A stretch of 64,000 nt of DNA from Streptomyces fragilis (GCF_003112515.1 NZ_BEVZ01000002.1:1940157-2004156); one strand, 5' to 3'. Counted from the first letter of the stretch, positions 33,901-42,320 are shown. Notes: a model not told the origin generated them from the letters alone. A program made the numbers and translations.

Positions 33901-36544
33901 CGGCCCGCAGTGGCTCTGCCGGGCAGCGGACGCCTACGAGATCCGGCCCGGCCACGAGGACGACTACCGACGCCTGGTGCGCGCCCTGGACGAAGAAGGA
34001 CGGTTCCCGTCCCACATCGTCCACCTGTGGACGGTCGGACCGCGGGTCCCGGTGGCGGACCTGCTGGAACGCGGCTTCTCCAGCCTGCTGCGGCTCAACC
34101 GTGCCGCGGCCGGCCGCTCCACCCCGCGGCCGCTGGACCTCGCCGTCGTCACCAGCGACGCCTACTCCGTGCTCGGCACCGAGACCCTGGCACCGGAGAA
34201 GGCCACCGCGGCAGGTCCCTGCCTGGTTCTCCCGCTGGAGCAGCCGGACACCACCTGCCGAGGCATCGACGTGTCGCTGCCCGCCGGCGGACAGCGACAC
34301 GTCGACGCCGCGGACGTCGACCGGCTGTACGCCGAGCTGCTGCGCCCCTCCGGGCACCGGCTCATCGCGCTGCGCGGGCGCCGACGCTGGGTGCCGGGTC
34401 ACCGTCCGGTCCGCCTCGACGAGGAGGGCTGGCACGTCATCCGCACCCGCGGCGTGTACCTGATCACGGGTGGCTTCGGTGGGGTCGGCCTGACCCTGGC
34501 CCGCCATCTGGCGGACACCGCGGCCGCCCGGCTGGTGCTCGTCGGGCGGAGCGGACTGCCGCCACGGGACGAGTGGGAGCGGTGGCTCGCCGACCACCCC
34601 GGGCAGGACCGGACGTCGGCCCGCATCCGCACGGTCCGCGAACTGGAGGCCCTGGGCGCCGAGGTCTGGCCGGTCGCCTGTGACGTGACCGACGAGGCGG
34701 GCATGGCCGCGGTCGCCGACGAGGCGGTGCGCCGGTACGGAGCGGTGCACGGCGTCATCCACGCCGCAGGCCTGCCGGCCACCGGCCTGGCGCAGCTCAA
34801 GGACGCGGACGAGGCGCTGCGCGTGCTCGCGCCCAAGGTGCACGGCGGTCTCGTCGTCGAGGCACTGGCACGCCGCCTCGAGCCGGACTTCACGGTGCTG
34901 TGCTCCTCGACCCTCGCCCTGACCGGCGGCGTCGGCCAGATCGACTACGTGGCGGCCAACGCGTTCCTGGACGCGCTGGCGCAGTACAACGACGTGACCG
35001 GCGGGCCGCGGATGGTCTCCGTCAACTGGGACGGCTGGCAGGACGTCGGTATGGCCGCCCGCCTCATCGGCGCCGACTCGGAGCCGACGGCGGAGTCGGC
35101 CACGGGCGCCGGCCGCACCGGCGTCGTCGACCACCCGCTGCTGGAGGAGTGCCTCACCGACGACGAGCACCAGGCGGTGTACTCCGTCTCCCTGAGCGTC
35201 GCGTCCTCCTGGCTGATCGACGAACACCGCATGGCGGGCCACGCCGTCGTCCCTGGCACCGGGCACCTCGAACTGGTCCGCGCGGTCCACGAGCACCAGT
35301 ACGGCGGCCTGGGCGTAGAGCTCCGCGAGGTGACGTTCCTGTCGCCGGTGGTGATCGGCGAGGACCAGCAGCGCGAGCTGCGCGTCGTCCTGGAGAAGGG
35401 GGCCTCGCCCTTGCGGTTCGCGGTGGTCAGCCGCGTCGCGGGGACGGCCGCCGGGCCGGAGGCGGAGACCGACTGGGACCTGCACGTCACCGGTGAGGTA
35501 GGTCCGCTGCCCGCCACCGCGCCGCCGCCCGCACGGCACGACGTGGCCGAGCTGGTCTCCGCGGCGGGCATGCGCGACCTCGGAGCAGTCGAGCACTCCG
35601 GGCCGATGGGGTTCGGGCCGCGCTCGCGCTGCCTGCGCCGCGTCCACCTCGGTGAGCTGGAGGCACTGGCTGAGCTGGAGCTGCCCGCGGAGTTCGCCGG
35701 CGACCTGGAGCACATCCGGCTGCACCCCTCGCTGCTCGACCTCGGGGCCGGATTCCACGGTATGAACCTCGCCGAGGAGTTCCGGATCCCGCTCTCCTAC
35801 GGTCGGCTCACCCTGCTCGCGCCGCTGCCGCGGCGGATCTTCAGCCTCCACCGTTTCCATGAGCGCGACCGGCCCGGCAAGGAGACGTTCACCTCGGACT
35901 TCACCCTGCTCGACGAGCAGGGCCAGGAGGTGGCCAGGATCGAGAACTTCGTCCTCAAACGGGTGGCGGACCTGGAGAACCACCTCGGCGCACTGCGCGG
36001 CGGCACCTCCGCGCAGGTCGCCCGGTACCGCTTCCCGGCGTCCGGCGGAGCGTCCCGGCCGGTCGTCGACGCGAGCGGACTACGTGCCCACCTGGACCAG
36101 GGAATCCGGCCCGAGGAAGGGGTGGCGGCGCTGCTGCGCGTACTGGCCGAGGGCCTGGAGCCACAGATCGCCGTGGTGACCAAGGACCTCGACGCCGTAC
36201 GGGAGCACATAGCCCGAGGCAGTGCCGCCGTGGCCGACGGACCCGCTACGGACGGGCGTGCCGCGCACCCGAGGCCGCGGCTCGCCGCCGGCTTCCAGGC
36301 ACCGACCGACGAGACCGAGACCCGCCTCGCCGCGCTCTGGGCCGAGCTGCTCGGCCTGCGTGAGGTGGGCGTGCACGACAACTTCTTCGAGCTGGGCGGC
36401 CACTCCCTGCTCGGAGTCCAGCTCGTTGCCCGCATACGCCGCGAGTTCGGGGTGGATCTGCCGCTCAGCGCCCTGTTCGAGGCGCTGACCGTGGCCGAAC
36501 TGGCCGGGACGCTGCGCCCGAGGGCCGCGCGGACCGCCCCGTAG
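30920..36544 (+). CDS. Type I polyketide synthase, one module: KS-AT-KR-DH-ACP
   Basis: 1,874 aa. KS with Cys190, His325 (EAHGSGT) and His364 (KSNIGHTHAASG), all intact. AT with Ser655 in GYSIGEYA and a HAFH motif at 751-754. The first His of the GHSxG box is Tyr. KR has TGGFGGVGL at 1183 and Tyr1343 in QIDYVAANAF; the LDD motif of B-type reductases is missing. DH follows, with His1436 in HRMAGHAVVP and Asp1607 in SLLDLGAGFH. ACP Ser1829 in ELGGHSLLGVQ. No ER or in-cis TE. KR before DH is the reverse of the common order. Together these give one two-carbon extension, ketoreduction and probably dehydration. A TTA codon is at 32291. The extender could be malonyl or the cluster's own hydroxymalonyl-ACP. 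Confidence 0.92.
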   Translation: MPHRDAPPTSDARPEPTGLEIAVIGLACRFPGAADAQEYWRNISSGTECITVLSREELAAAGVPQAHLDDPDHVPAHGVLEGADLFDAEFFGFNPREADLMDPQHRVLLECSWHALEDAGYDPKAVPGPVGVFAGAYYSSYLAQLTADADPTDVAEEFARNLANEKDYLATRLAYKLGLTGPALTVQTACSTSLVAVHLACQALLSGSCDTALAGGVTVRARQAGYLHQPGGIFSADGHCRPFDAAAQGTVAGNGVGVVVLKRLEDALADGDPIRAVVKGSAVGNDGAERVGFTAPGVAGQARVVAAALHMAEVDPATVSYVEAHGSGTPVGDPIEIEALTRAFGSGPARGSCAIGSVKSNIGHTHAASGIAGLIKTVLALQHRQLPPSLHFDKPNPDIDFDATPFHVNTRLTPWTADGGPRRAGVSSFGMGGTGAHVVLEEAPAPRRSPAAHRPHLLPLSARSATALDDLTGRLADRLDGDPDLPLPAVARTLQSGRRHFGHRRFLVAEDSAAAVTALRDRDPRVLRDGAPEGTRPGVVFLLPGLGEQRPGMGRELYEHQPEFRAAVDRCAEGLRPHLGLDLRTLLYPATVPTAAGGDGPDLRRLLGRGPAAQAPATALDRTLYAQPAIFTLEYALGSLWQSWGVRPDALIGYSIGEYAVACLAGVVGLDDALHLVAQRARLIEELPGGAMLAVPLPEERVRTLLGDGLSLAAVNGPSLCVVAGDHASVDALRARLAQEEVATRQLRTTHAFHSHLMDPIVDRFTELVDGVRLSPPRLPYVSNVTGDWITPHEATDPAFWARHLRQPVRFGDAVARLRDTADRVLLEIGPGQSLSSLALQAVQRAEGSGTGRLAAHASLPGEYDRQGEEAFLLNTAGKLWLSGVDLDWPAVRGADDAPRTSLPGYPFERRRHWIDPAPARPAPHEPSLAKKPDLADWFHVPVWEPAAPHSVRSSPAPARPGRDWLLFLDDTGTGEALAERLTAAGHRVTAVRPGPQWLCRAADAYEIRPGHEDDYRRLVRALDEEGRFPSHIVHLWTVGPRVPVADLLERGFSSLLRLNRAAAGRSTPRPLDLAVVTSDAYSVLGTETLAPEKATAAGPCLVLPLEQPDTTCRGIDVSLPAGGQRHVDAADVDRLYAELLRPSGHRLIALRGRRRWVPGHRPVRLDEEGWHVIRTRGVYLITGGFGGVGLTLARHLADTAAARLVLVGRSGLPPRDEWERWLADHPGQDRTSARIRTVRELEALGAEVWPVACDVTDEAGMAAVADEAVRRYGAVHGVIHAAGLPATGLAQLKDADEALRVLAPKVHGGLVVEALARRLEPDFTVLCSSTLALTGGVGQIDYVAANAFLDALAQYNDVTGGPRMVSVNWDGWQDVGMAARLIGADSEPTAESATGAGRTGVVDHPLLEECLTDDEHQAVYSVSLSVASSWLIDEHRMAGHAVVPGTGHLELVRAVHEHQYGGLGVELREVTFLSPVVIGEDQQRELRVVLEKGASPLRFAVVSRVAGTAAGPEAETDWDLHVTGEVGPLPATAPPPARHDVAELVSAAGMRDLGAVEHSGPMGFGPRSRCLRRVHLGELEALAELELPAEFAGDLEHIRLHPSLLDLGAGFHGMNLAEEFRIPLSYGRLTLLAPLPRRIFSLHRFHERDRPGKETFTSDFTLLDEQGQEVARIENFVLKRVADLENHLGALRGGTSAQVARYRFPASGGASRPVVDASGLRAHLDQGIRPEEGVAALLRVLAEGLEPQIAVVTKDLDAVREHIARGSAAVADGPATDGRAAHPRPRLAAGFQAPTDETETRLAALWAELLGLREVGVHDNFFELGGHSLLGVQLVARIRREFGVDLPLSALFEALTVAELAGTLRPRAARTAP

Positions 36545-36605
36545 AGCACCGACGAACCCACCGAAGAGCCCGAGAGAACCGAGTTCGAGCAGGAGCGGAG
36601 GAACG

Positions 36606-37481
36606 ATGACGGAACGCATCGGCACAGTAGGTGTCGTAGGCGCCGGAGTGATGGGAACGGGCCTGGCCCAGGCCCTGGCCCAGAGCGGGCACGAAGTGAT
36701 CCTGGTGGACCGCAGCGACGAGATCCTGGCACGGGCGGAACAGGAGATCCACAAAGGACTGCGCCTCGGCCGGCTCCTGGGGACCCGCAGCCCCGCCGAG
36801 GACCGCACGGTAGTCGCCAAACGCATCGCCTACACCACCGAGTACGAGGGCTTCGACGCGGTGGACTTCGTGATTGAGAACGTCACCGAGGACTGGGAGA
36901 TCAAGCGCGGCGTCTACCAGCGCATCGATCCGCTGTGCCCGCCGCACTGCGTCTTCGCCGTGAACACCTCGGTCATCCCGATCACCCGGGTGGGGGCCGC
37001 CACCACCCGCCCGGACCGCGTCCTGGGCATGCACTTCATGAACCCGGTGCCGATGAAGCCGATGGTCGAGGTGATCCGGGGCCACCACACCAGCGAGGCG
37101 ACCCTCGACACCGCACGCCGCCTGCTCACCCAGATGGGCAAGGAGTGCGTGGTCGTCCAGGACTCCCCGGGCTTCGTGTCCAACCGGGTGCTGATGCTCA
37201 CCGTCAACGAGGCCGTCTACCTCGTACAGGAGGGCGTCGCCACCGCCGAGGAGGTCGACCGCATCTTCAAGAGCTGCTTCGGGCACCGCATGGGGCCGCT
37301 GGAGACCGCCGACCTCATCGGCCTGGACACCATCCTGCAGTCCGTCCAGGGACTCCACGATGCCTTCAGCGACAGCAAGTACCGGCCCTGCCCGCTACTG
37401 ACGCGGATGGTGGACGCCGGGCTGCTCGGCCGCAAGAGCGGCCGGGGCTTCTTCGACTACAGCACCGCCGCGGCCTCCTGA
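36606..37481 (+). CDS. 3-Hydroxyacyl-CoA dehydrogenase-like, hydroxymalonyl-ACP pathway
   Basis: 291 aa; GGAGCGGAGGAACG precedes the ATG. NAD-binding VGVVGAGVMGTGLAQALAQS, the catalytic His region GMHFMNPVPMKPMVEV, and the C-terminal domain SPGFVSNRVLMLTVNEAVYL. This is the FkbK/ZmaG type that oxidises the glyceryl-ACP hydroxyl towards the semialdehyde and hydroxymalonyl (tartronyl) level. The ACP, acyl-CoA dehydrogenase and FkbH-type genes follow directly, completing the set. Confidence 0.88.
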   Translation: MTERIGTVGVVGAGVMGTGLAQALAQSGHEVILVDRSDEILARAEQEIHKGLRLGRLLGTRSPAEDRTVVAKRIAYTTEYEGFDAVDFVIENVTEDWEIKRGVYQRIDPLCPPHCVFAVNTSVIPITRVGAATTRPDRVLGMHFMNPVPMKPMVEVIRGHHTSEATLDTARRLLTQMGKECVVVQDSPGFVSNRVLMLTVNEAVYLVQEGVATAEEVDRIFKSCFGHRMGPLETADLIGLDTILQSVQGLHDAFSDSKYRPCPLLTRMVDAGLLGRKSGRGFFDYSTAAAS

Positions 37482-37543
37482 CGAGGGCCGTCCGCATCCG
37501 CCCGTCATCCGCACCGGCCGACGACACGACCACGGAGCACACC

Positions 37544-37792
37544 ATGGCAGACACCAAGCAGACCATCCGGGACTTCCTCGCCCAGTTCTTCGGCGACCAC
37601 CAGCTCGCCGACGACGAGGACATCTTCGCCACCGGCTTCGTCAACTCCCTCTTCGTCATGCAACTGGTCCTCTTCGTGGAGAACGAATTCTCCATGACGA
37701 TCGCGGACGAGGACCTGGAGATGGCCAATTTCCGCACGGTGTCGGCCATCGAGGCTCTCGTCGCACGGAAACACACCACTGTCGTCAGCTGA
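37544..37792 (+). CDS. Acyl carrier protein for hydroxymalonyl extender
   Basis: 82 aa. DEDIFATGFVNSLFVMQLVL contains Ser35, the phosphopantetheine site. The F-V-N-S-L-F motif is that of the dedicated ACPs (FkbJ, ZmaD) that carry glyceryl, hydroxymalonyl or methoxymalonyl units. It is acidic and small, as expected. It sits between the dehydrogenases that act on the bound C3 unit. Confidence 0.9.
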   Translation: MADTKQTIRDFLAQFFGDHQLADDEDIFATGFVNSLFVMQLVLFVENEFSMTIADEDLEMANFRTVSAIEALVARKHTTVVS

Positions 37793-37818
37793 TCCGGCCA
37801 CCCGGTACGGAGACATCC

Positions 37819-39027
37819 ATGGCCTTACGCGTACAACTCACCGACCAGCAGTCCGCCGCCCGCGAGGAGTACGAAGCCTTCGCCCGTGAGCACGTCGCCC
37901 CGAAGGCCGGAGCGTGGGACCGGGACGAGGAACTGCCGGAGGACTTCTTCACCACGATCGGCGCCGCGGGTTACCTCGGGGCGGCCGTGCCCGCCACATA
38001 CGGCGGCGGCTCCCTGGACGCGATCTGCTTCGGACTGCTCAACGAGGAGATCGGACGCGCCTGCTCCTCCGTCCGCAGCCTGCTGACGGTGCACGGCATG
38101 GCGTCCCGAGCCGTCGCCCGGTGGGGCTCGGCGGCGCAGCGGGAGCACTGGCTGCCCCGGCTCGCCACCGGCGCCGCGATCGGGGCGTTCGCCCTGACCG
38201 AGCCCGGTGCGGGCAGCGACGTCAAGGGCCTGGCGACCGAGGCCCGCCGCACCGCGGACGGATTCGTCCTCGACGGCGCGAAACGGTGGATCACCTTCGG
38301 CCGCCGGGCCGACGTCTACCTGCTCTTCGCCCGGCTTGACGGCCGGGAGACCGCCTTCCTCGTGGAGCGCACGTCGCCCGGTCTGCAGGTCACCCCGGTC
38401 CCCGGGATCCTCGGCACCCGCGCCTCGATGCTCGCCGAGCTGGAGCTGCGCGCATGCCAGGTGCCCGCCGAGGCCCTGCTCGGCCGCCCCGGTTTCGGCC
38501 TCAGCGCGGTGGCCGCCGACGCCCTGGAACTCGGGCGCTACAGCGTTGCCTGGGGGTGCGTGGGCCTGTCCCAGGCGTGCCTGGACTCCTCGCTGGACTA
38601 CGCCGGCGAGCGCGAGCAGTTCGGGGTGCCGCTGCGGGACCACCAGCTCGTGCAGCGCATGCTCGCCGACATGGCCACCGGCACCAGCGCCGCCCGGCTG
38701 CTGTGCCAGCAGGCCGGCTGGCTCCGCGACGCCGCGGACCCGCAGGCGGTGCACGCCACCTGGCTGGCCAAGTACTACTCCTCGACCACCGCCTTCCGCT
38801 CCGCGACCGATGCGGTGCAGGTCCACGGCGCGCACGGCTGCGGCGCGGAGTACCCCGTACAGCGCTACCTGCGCGACGCGAAGGTCATGGAGATCATCGA
38901 GGGCAGTACCGAACTCCAGCAGACGACCATCGCGCACACCGCTTACCACAGCCGCCGCGCGGCCGCCTTCCGGCCCGCCGCCGACCGCCGGGCCACCGGC
39001 CCGGCCGAGAGGACGATGACGGTATGA
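37819..39027 (+). CDS. Acyl-CoA dehydrogenase, hydroxymalonyl-ACP pathway
   Basis: 402 aa, full-length. GAFALTEPGAGSDVKGLATE is an intact FAD/substrate loop, and AKVMEIIEGSTELQQ keeps the catalytic glutamate. FkbI-type enzymes finish oxidation of the ACP-bound C3 unit. The fourth base triplet region reads ATG GCC TTA: a TTA codon at 37825-37827 near the very start gives a bldA checkpoint. The stop overlaps the FkbH-type gene by 4 bp (ATGA). Confidence 0.9.
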   Translation: MALRVQLTDQQSAAREEYEAFAREHVAPKAGAWDRDEELPEDFFTTIGAAGYLGAAVPATYGGGSLDAICFGLLNEEIGRACSSVRSLLTVHGMASRAVARWGSAAQREHWLPRLATGAAIGAFALTEPGAGSDVKGLATEARRTADGFVLDGAKRWITFGRRADVYLLFARLDGRETAFLVERTSPGLQVTPVPGILGTRASMLAELELRACQVPAEALLGRPGFGLSAVAADALELGRYSVAWGCVGLSQACLDSSLDYAGEREQFGVPLRDHQLVQRMLADMATGTSAARLLCQQAGWLRDAADPQAVHATWLAKYYSSTTAFRSATDAVQVHGAHGCGAEYPVQRYLRDAKVMEIIEGSTELQQTTIAHTAYHSRRAAAFRPAADRRATGPAERTMTV

Positions 39028-40100
39028 CGACCGACGACACCGTCGAGGCCAAGCCCGCCAGGACCGTGAAGTGCGTGGTCTGGGACCTCGACCACACCCT
39101 CTGGCAGGGCGTCCTGCTGGAGGACGGCGACGTGCCGCTGCGCCCCGGCGTCCGGGAGGTGATCGAAGAGCTGGACCGCCGCGGAATCCTGCAGTCCGTC
39201 GCGAGCCGGAACGACGGCGAGGCCGCCACACGTGCATTGGAGCGCCACGCGCTGCTCGACTACTTCCTCTACCCGCAGATCAACTGGAACGCCAAGTCAT
39301 CCTCCGTGCGCGAGATCGCCGCAGCCCTCAACCTCGGCCTGGACGCGTTCGCCTTCGTCGACGACGACCCCTTCGAACGCGGCGAGGTGGCGCACGAGAT
39401 ACCCGAGCTGCTGGTCCTCGACGCCGCCGAGGCCACCGGACTGCCGCAGCGCACGGAGTTCACCCCTCGGTTCGTCACGGACGACTCCGCCAAGCGGCGG
39501 GCGATGTACCGCGCCGACCAGGTCCGCGGCGAGGTGGAGCGCGAGTACACCGGCCCCAAGGAGGAGTTCCTCGCCACCTTGGACATGACCTTCACCATCG
39601 CCCCGGCGGCCGAGGAGGATCTGCGCCGCGCCGAGGAACTCACCGTCCGCACCAACCAGTTGAACACCACCGGCTACACCTACTCCTACGAGGAGCTGGA
39701 CGCCTTCCGCAAGTCGCCCGACCACGAGCTGCTGGTGGCCCGGCTGACGGACCGGTACGGCCCCTACGGCACCATCGGCCTGGTACTGATCGAGCGGGGC
39801 TCCGACACCTGGGAGATCAAGCTGCTGCTGATGTCCTGCCGGGTCATGTCGCGCGGTGTCGGCGGCGTGCTCATCACCTATCTGCGGCAGCGGGCCAAGG
39901 ACGCCGGCGTCCGCCTGGTCGCGGAGTTCGTACCCAACGGGCGCAACCGCATGATGTTCGTGACGTACAAGTTCTCCCAGTTCCGGGAGACCGGACGTGA
40001 CGGGAACCTGGTGCGGCTGGAGGCCGACCTGACGGAGGTTCCGCCGTTCCCGGCGTACATGAAGGTGTCGGTGCCCGCCGGGACAGGCGGCGACCGGTGA
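39024..40100 (+). CDS. FkbH-like HAD-superfamily glyceryl-ACP synthase
   Basis: 358 aa. N-terminal HAD fold with CVVWDLDHTLWQGVLLEDGD (the two aspartates), SVASRNDGEAA and AFVDDDPFERGEV. The C-terminal half is a GNAT-like domain (TVRTNQLNTTGYTYS, LLLMSCRVMSRGVG) with the Cys in LMSCRVM that takes the glyceryl group. It captures 1,3-bisphosphoglycerate, dephosphorylates it and loads glycerate onto the ACP at 37544. This is the entry step of the hydroxymalonyl/methoxymalonyl pathway. No O-methyltransferase is present in the cluster. Confidence 0.92.
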   Translation: MTTDDTVEAKPARTVKCVVWDLDHTLWQGVLLEDGDVPLRPGVREVIEELDRRGILQSVASRNDGEAATRALERHALLDYFLYPQINWNAKSSSVREIAAALNLGLDAFAFVDDDPFERGEVAHEIPELLVLDAAEATGLPQRTEFTPRFVTDDSAKRRAMYRADQVRGEVEREYTGPKEEFLATLDMTFTIAPAAEEDLRRAEELTVRTNQLNTTGYTYSYEELDAFRKSPDHELLVARLTDRYGPYGTIGLVLIERGSDTWEIKLLLMSCRVMSRGVGGVLITYLRQRAKDAGVRLVAEFVPNGRNRMMFVTYKFSQFRETGRDGNLVRLEADLTEVPPFPAYMKVSVPAGTGGDR

Positions 40101-40876
40101 CCCAGGCGTTCCCCGCCGCCGGACGGGACTGGCTGGTCCGCCCCCGACCCAACCCGCGAGCCCGGCTCCGCCTGCTGTGCTTCTCCTACGCCGGCGGCGG
40201 TAGCGGAGCCTTCAGCGGCTGGGCCGAGCAGCTTCCGTCGTCCGTGGAGCTCGCGGCCGTCCGGCTGCCCGGCCGCGAGTCCCGGATCATGCAGCGCCCC
40301 TACGCCGTCCTGGAGGACCTGCTGCCGGACCTGGGTGACGCGGTCGCGGACCACTGCGCGGAGCCGTACGTCCTCTTCGGCCACAGCATGGGGGCGCTCA
40401 TCGCCTTCGAGTGCGCCCGCTGGCTGCGCGCGCACGGGCACCGCGCGCCGGAACACCTGGTGGTGTCGGGCCGGCGCGCCCCGCAGTTGCCGCACAACCG
40501 GCCCCTCATCCACACGCTGCCCGACGACACCTTCGTGGAGCGGCTGCGGGAACTCGGCGGCACCCCGGAGGAACTGCTCGCCGACGCCCGGGTCATGCGT
40601 CTGGTCATGCCAGGGCTGCGCGCCGACTTCCAGCTCAACGACAGCTACCGGTACCAGCCGCAGGCTCCGCTGGACTGTCCGCTCACGGCCTTCGGCGGCC
40701 GGGCGGACCGGCACGTCGACGAGCCCGGCCTGGCCGCGTGGACCGAGCAGACCACAGGTGCGTTCCGGCACATCATGTTCGACGGCGGGCACTTCTTCCT
40801 GCACTCCGCGCAGGAGGAGGTTCTGGGCGAGCTGGCCGGGATCCTGCGCCGGACCACGGAGGCCGCCGTCGAATGA
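40097..40876 (+). CDS. Type II thioesterase
   Basis: 259 aa, GTG start overlapping the previous stop. LLCFSYAGGGSGAFSGWAEQ start, nucleophile in LFGHSMGALIAFE, Asp in GGRADRHVD, His in FDGGHFFLHS. Free-standing thioesterases of this type remove aberrant acyl groups from carriers. As the PKS lacks its own TE, this protein may also release the product. Confidence 0.9.
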   Translation: MTQAFPAAGRDWLVRPRPNPRARLRLLCFSYAGGGSGAFSGWAEQLPSSVELAAVRLPGRESRIMQRPYAVLEDLLPDLGDAVADHCAEPYVLFGHSMGALIAFECARWLRAHGHRAPEHLVVSGRRAPQLPHNRPLIHTLPDDTFVERLRELGGTPEELLADARVMRLVMPGLRADFQLNDSYRYQPQAPLDCPLTAFGGRADRHVDEPGLAAWTEQTTGAFRHIMFDGGHFFLHSAQEEVLGELAGILRRTTEAAVE

Positions 40877-41604
40877 GAACCCTTCCGGGCAGCTGGGACC
40901 CGGGACCGGCGCGGGTGGAGCCGGCGGACCGGCGCGTCCACGTGTGGCGGGTGCCGTTGGACGTCGCACCGGCCCACCGGGCGCAGCTGAGCACCTCCCT
41001 CTCCCGGGAGGAGGAGGAACGGGCCCGGCACTGCCGCATGCCCGTCAATCGGGACCGTTCCGTCGTCGCCTGGGCGGCGGTCCGCGACGTTCTGTCCCGT
41101 TACACGGGCACACACCCGGGGAGCCTGTGCTTCGTGCGCGGCCCCCGGGGCCGGCCGCGGCTGACGGGCCCGCACGGTGCCCGGCTCGACTTCAACCTGT
41201 CCCATTCCCGAGCCGTCGCGCTGATCGCGGTGGCACGCGGCGGCCGTGTCGGGGTCGACGTGGAGACGATTGATCCGAGCCTCGACCACCGGGCCATGGC
41301 CCGGCGCTTCCTCGGCCCGGACGCGGCCGTCATCCGGGAACTGCCCGACGCGGCCGGTCGCCTGGAGTTCTTCACCCGGTGGACCTGGCGCGAGGCGTAC
41401 GCGAAGGCGGTCGACTGTCCCATTCCCCGGACACTGGACGTGCCCGCGCCGTGGCGACTGTGGAATCTTGCTGTCGGTCCGGGCGTCCGCGCCGCACTCG
41501 CGGCGCACGCCCCGACCGGTCCGCCGTGCTGCTGGCAGTGGGAGGCGCCGACGGAGCGGTTCCGACAGGAAGAAGAGAGCGAGGAACACAACGGCCATGC
41601 CTGA
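40873..41604 (+). CDS. 4'-phosphopantetheinyl transferase (second copy, Lys-to-Arg variant)
   Basis: 243 aa; ATG overlaps the thioesterase stop by 4 bp. FNLSHSRAVALIAV and GVDVETIDP motifs are intact. In the third motif the family W-x-x-K-E-A reads WTWREAYAKAVD, so the usual catalytic lysine is arginine. The following KA may or may not compensate. It could be slow, or specific for one ACP, with the copy at 28258 doing most of the work. Its end overlaps the exporter gene by 8 bp. Confidence 0.88.
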   Translation: MRTLPGSWDPGPARVEPADRRVHVWRVPLDVAPAHRAQLSTSLSREEEERARHCRMPVNRDRSVVAWAAVRDVLSRYTGTHPGSLCFVRGPRGRPRLTGPHGARLDFNLSHSRAVALIAVARGGRVGVDVETIDPSLDHRAMARRFLGPDAAVIRELPDAAGRLEFFTRWTWREAYAKAVDCPIPRTLDVPAPWRLWNLAVGPGVRAALAAHAPTGPPCCWQWEAPTERFRQEEESEEHNGHA

Positions 41605-42238
41605 GATCTCGACATTTTGGTGGTTCTTCACCGCGGCACTCGTCCTGCTGCTGGTGCCCGGGCCTTCGGTGCTCTACGTCACCGGCCGCACCCTCGACCA
41701 AGGCTTGCGGGCCGGCCTGCTGTCCACCCTCGGACTCGCCTGCGGCGATCTCGTCCAGGTGCTTGCCGCGGTCGTCGGGCTGTCGGCCCTCGTCGCATCG
41801 TCCGAGGTGGCCTTCGAAGTGGTCAAGTACACCGGCGTGGCCTACCTGGTGTGGCTGGGCGTCAAGCGGCTGCGCACCCCTGTGACCCTCACCCCCGCCG
41901 CCGACCGGCACAACGAGGCGGTACCCGGCCGGCGCCTGGTGCTGGAGGGCCTGCTCGTCAATGCCCTCAATCCCAAGAGCACCCTGTTCTTCCTCGCCTT
42001 CCTCCCCGCCTTCGTGCACCCGGGACAGGGGCCGGTGTGGTCGCAGACCCTGGCGCTCGGCGTGGTGTTCGTCCTCGTCGGTGTGGCCACCAACGCGGGA
42101 TGGGGACTGCTGAGCGCCTTCGTTCGCGGCCGGGTCGAGGAGAGCAAAGGGTTCCTCAACGCCCAGCGCTACGTCGGCGGCGGGGTGTTCCTCCTGCTGG
42201 CCGGCGCCGTCCTGACCACAGGAAACACCCACAGCTGA
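41597..42238 (+). CDS. LysE/RhtB-type exporter
   Basis: 213 aa with about six membrane helices. ALVLLLVPGPSVLYVTGRTL contains the family's PGP motif, and VNALNPKSTLFFLAFLPAF the NPK motif. LysE/RhtB proteins export amino acids and related small polar molecules by proton exchange. As the last gene of the cluster it is the most likely export route of the product, or removes an amino-acid-like intermediate. That family hints that the product is small and amino-acid-like. Confidence 0.88.
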   Translation: MPEISTFWWFFTAALVLLLVPGPSVLYVTGRTLDQGLRAGLLSTLGLACGDLVQVLAAVVGLSALVASSEVAFEVVKYTGVAYLVWLGVKRLRTPVTLTPAADRHNEAVPGRRLVLEGLLVNALNPKSTLFFLAFLPAFVHPGQGPVWSQTLALGVVFVLVGVATNAGWGLLSAFVRGRVEESKGFLNAQRYVGGGVFLLLAGAVLTTGNTHS

Positions 42239-42320
42239 CACGACCCAGCCCCGCCCCATGAGGAGACCGGCGCGTGACCGCCCACGCCACCGTGCCGGCC
42301 GGGCCCGCCTGGACGTGCCG

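Noticed and set aside
32291..35983. A 1,230-codon minus-strand open frame inside the PKS gene
   Set aside because: It is the antisense shadow of high-GC coding sequence: no ribosome site, no conserved motifs, and the plus strand has full PKS domains with catalytic residues.
36606..40100. Methoxymalonyl-ACP pathway
   Set aside because: The four shared genes are present, but no SAM-dependent O-methyltransferase was found between 22 and 43 kb, so the hydroxymalonyl form is the better call.
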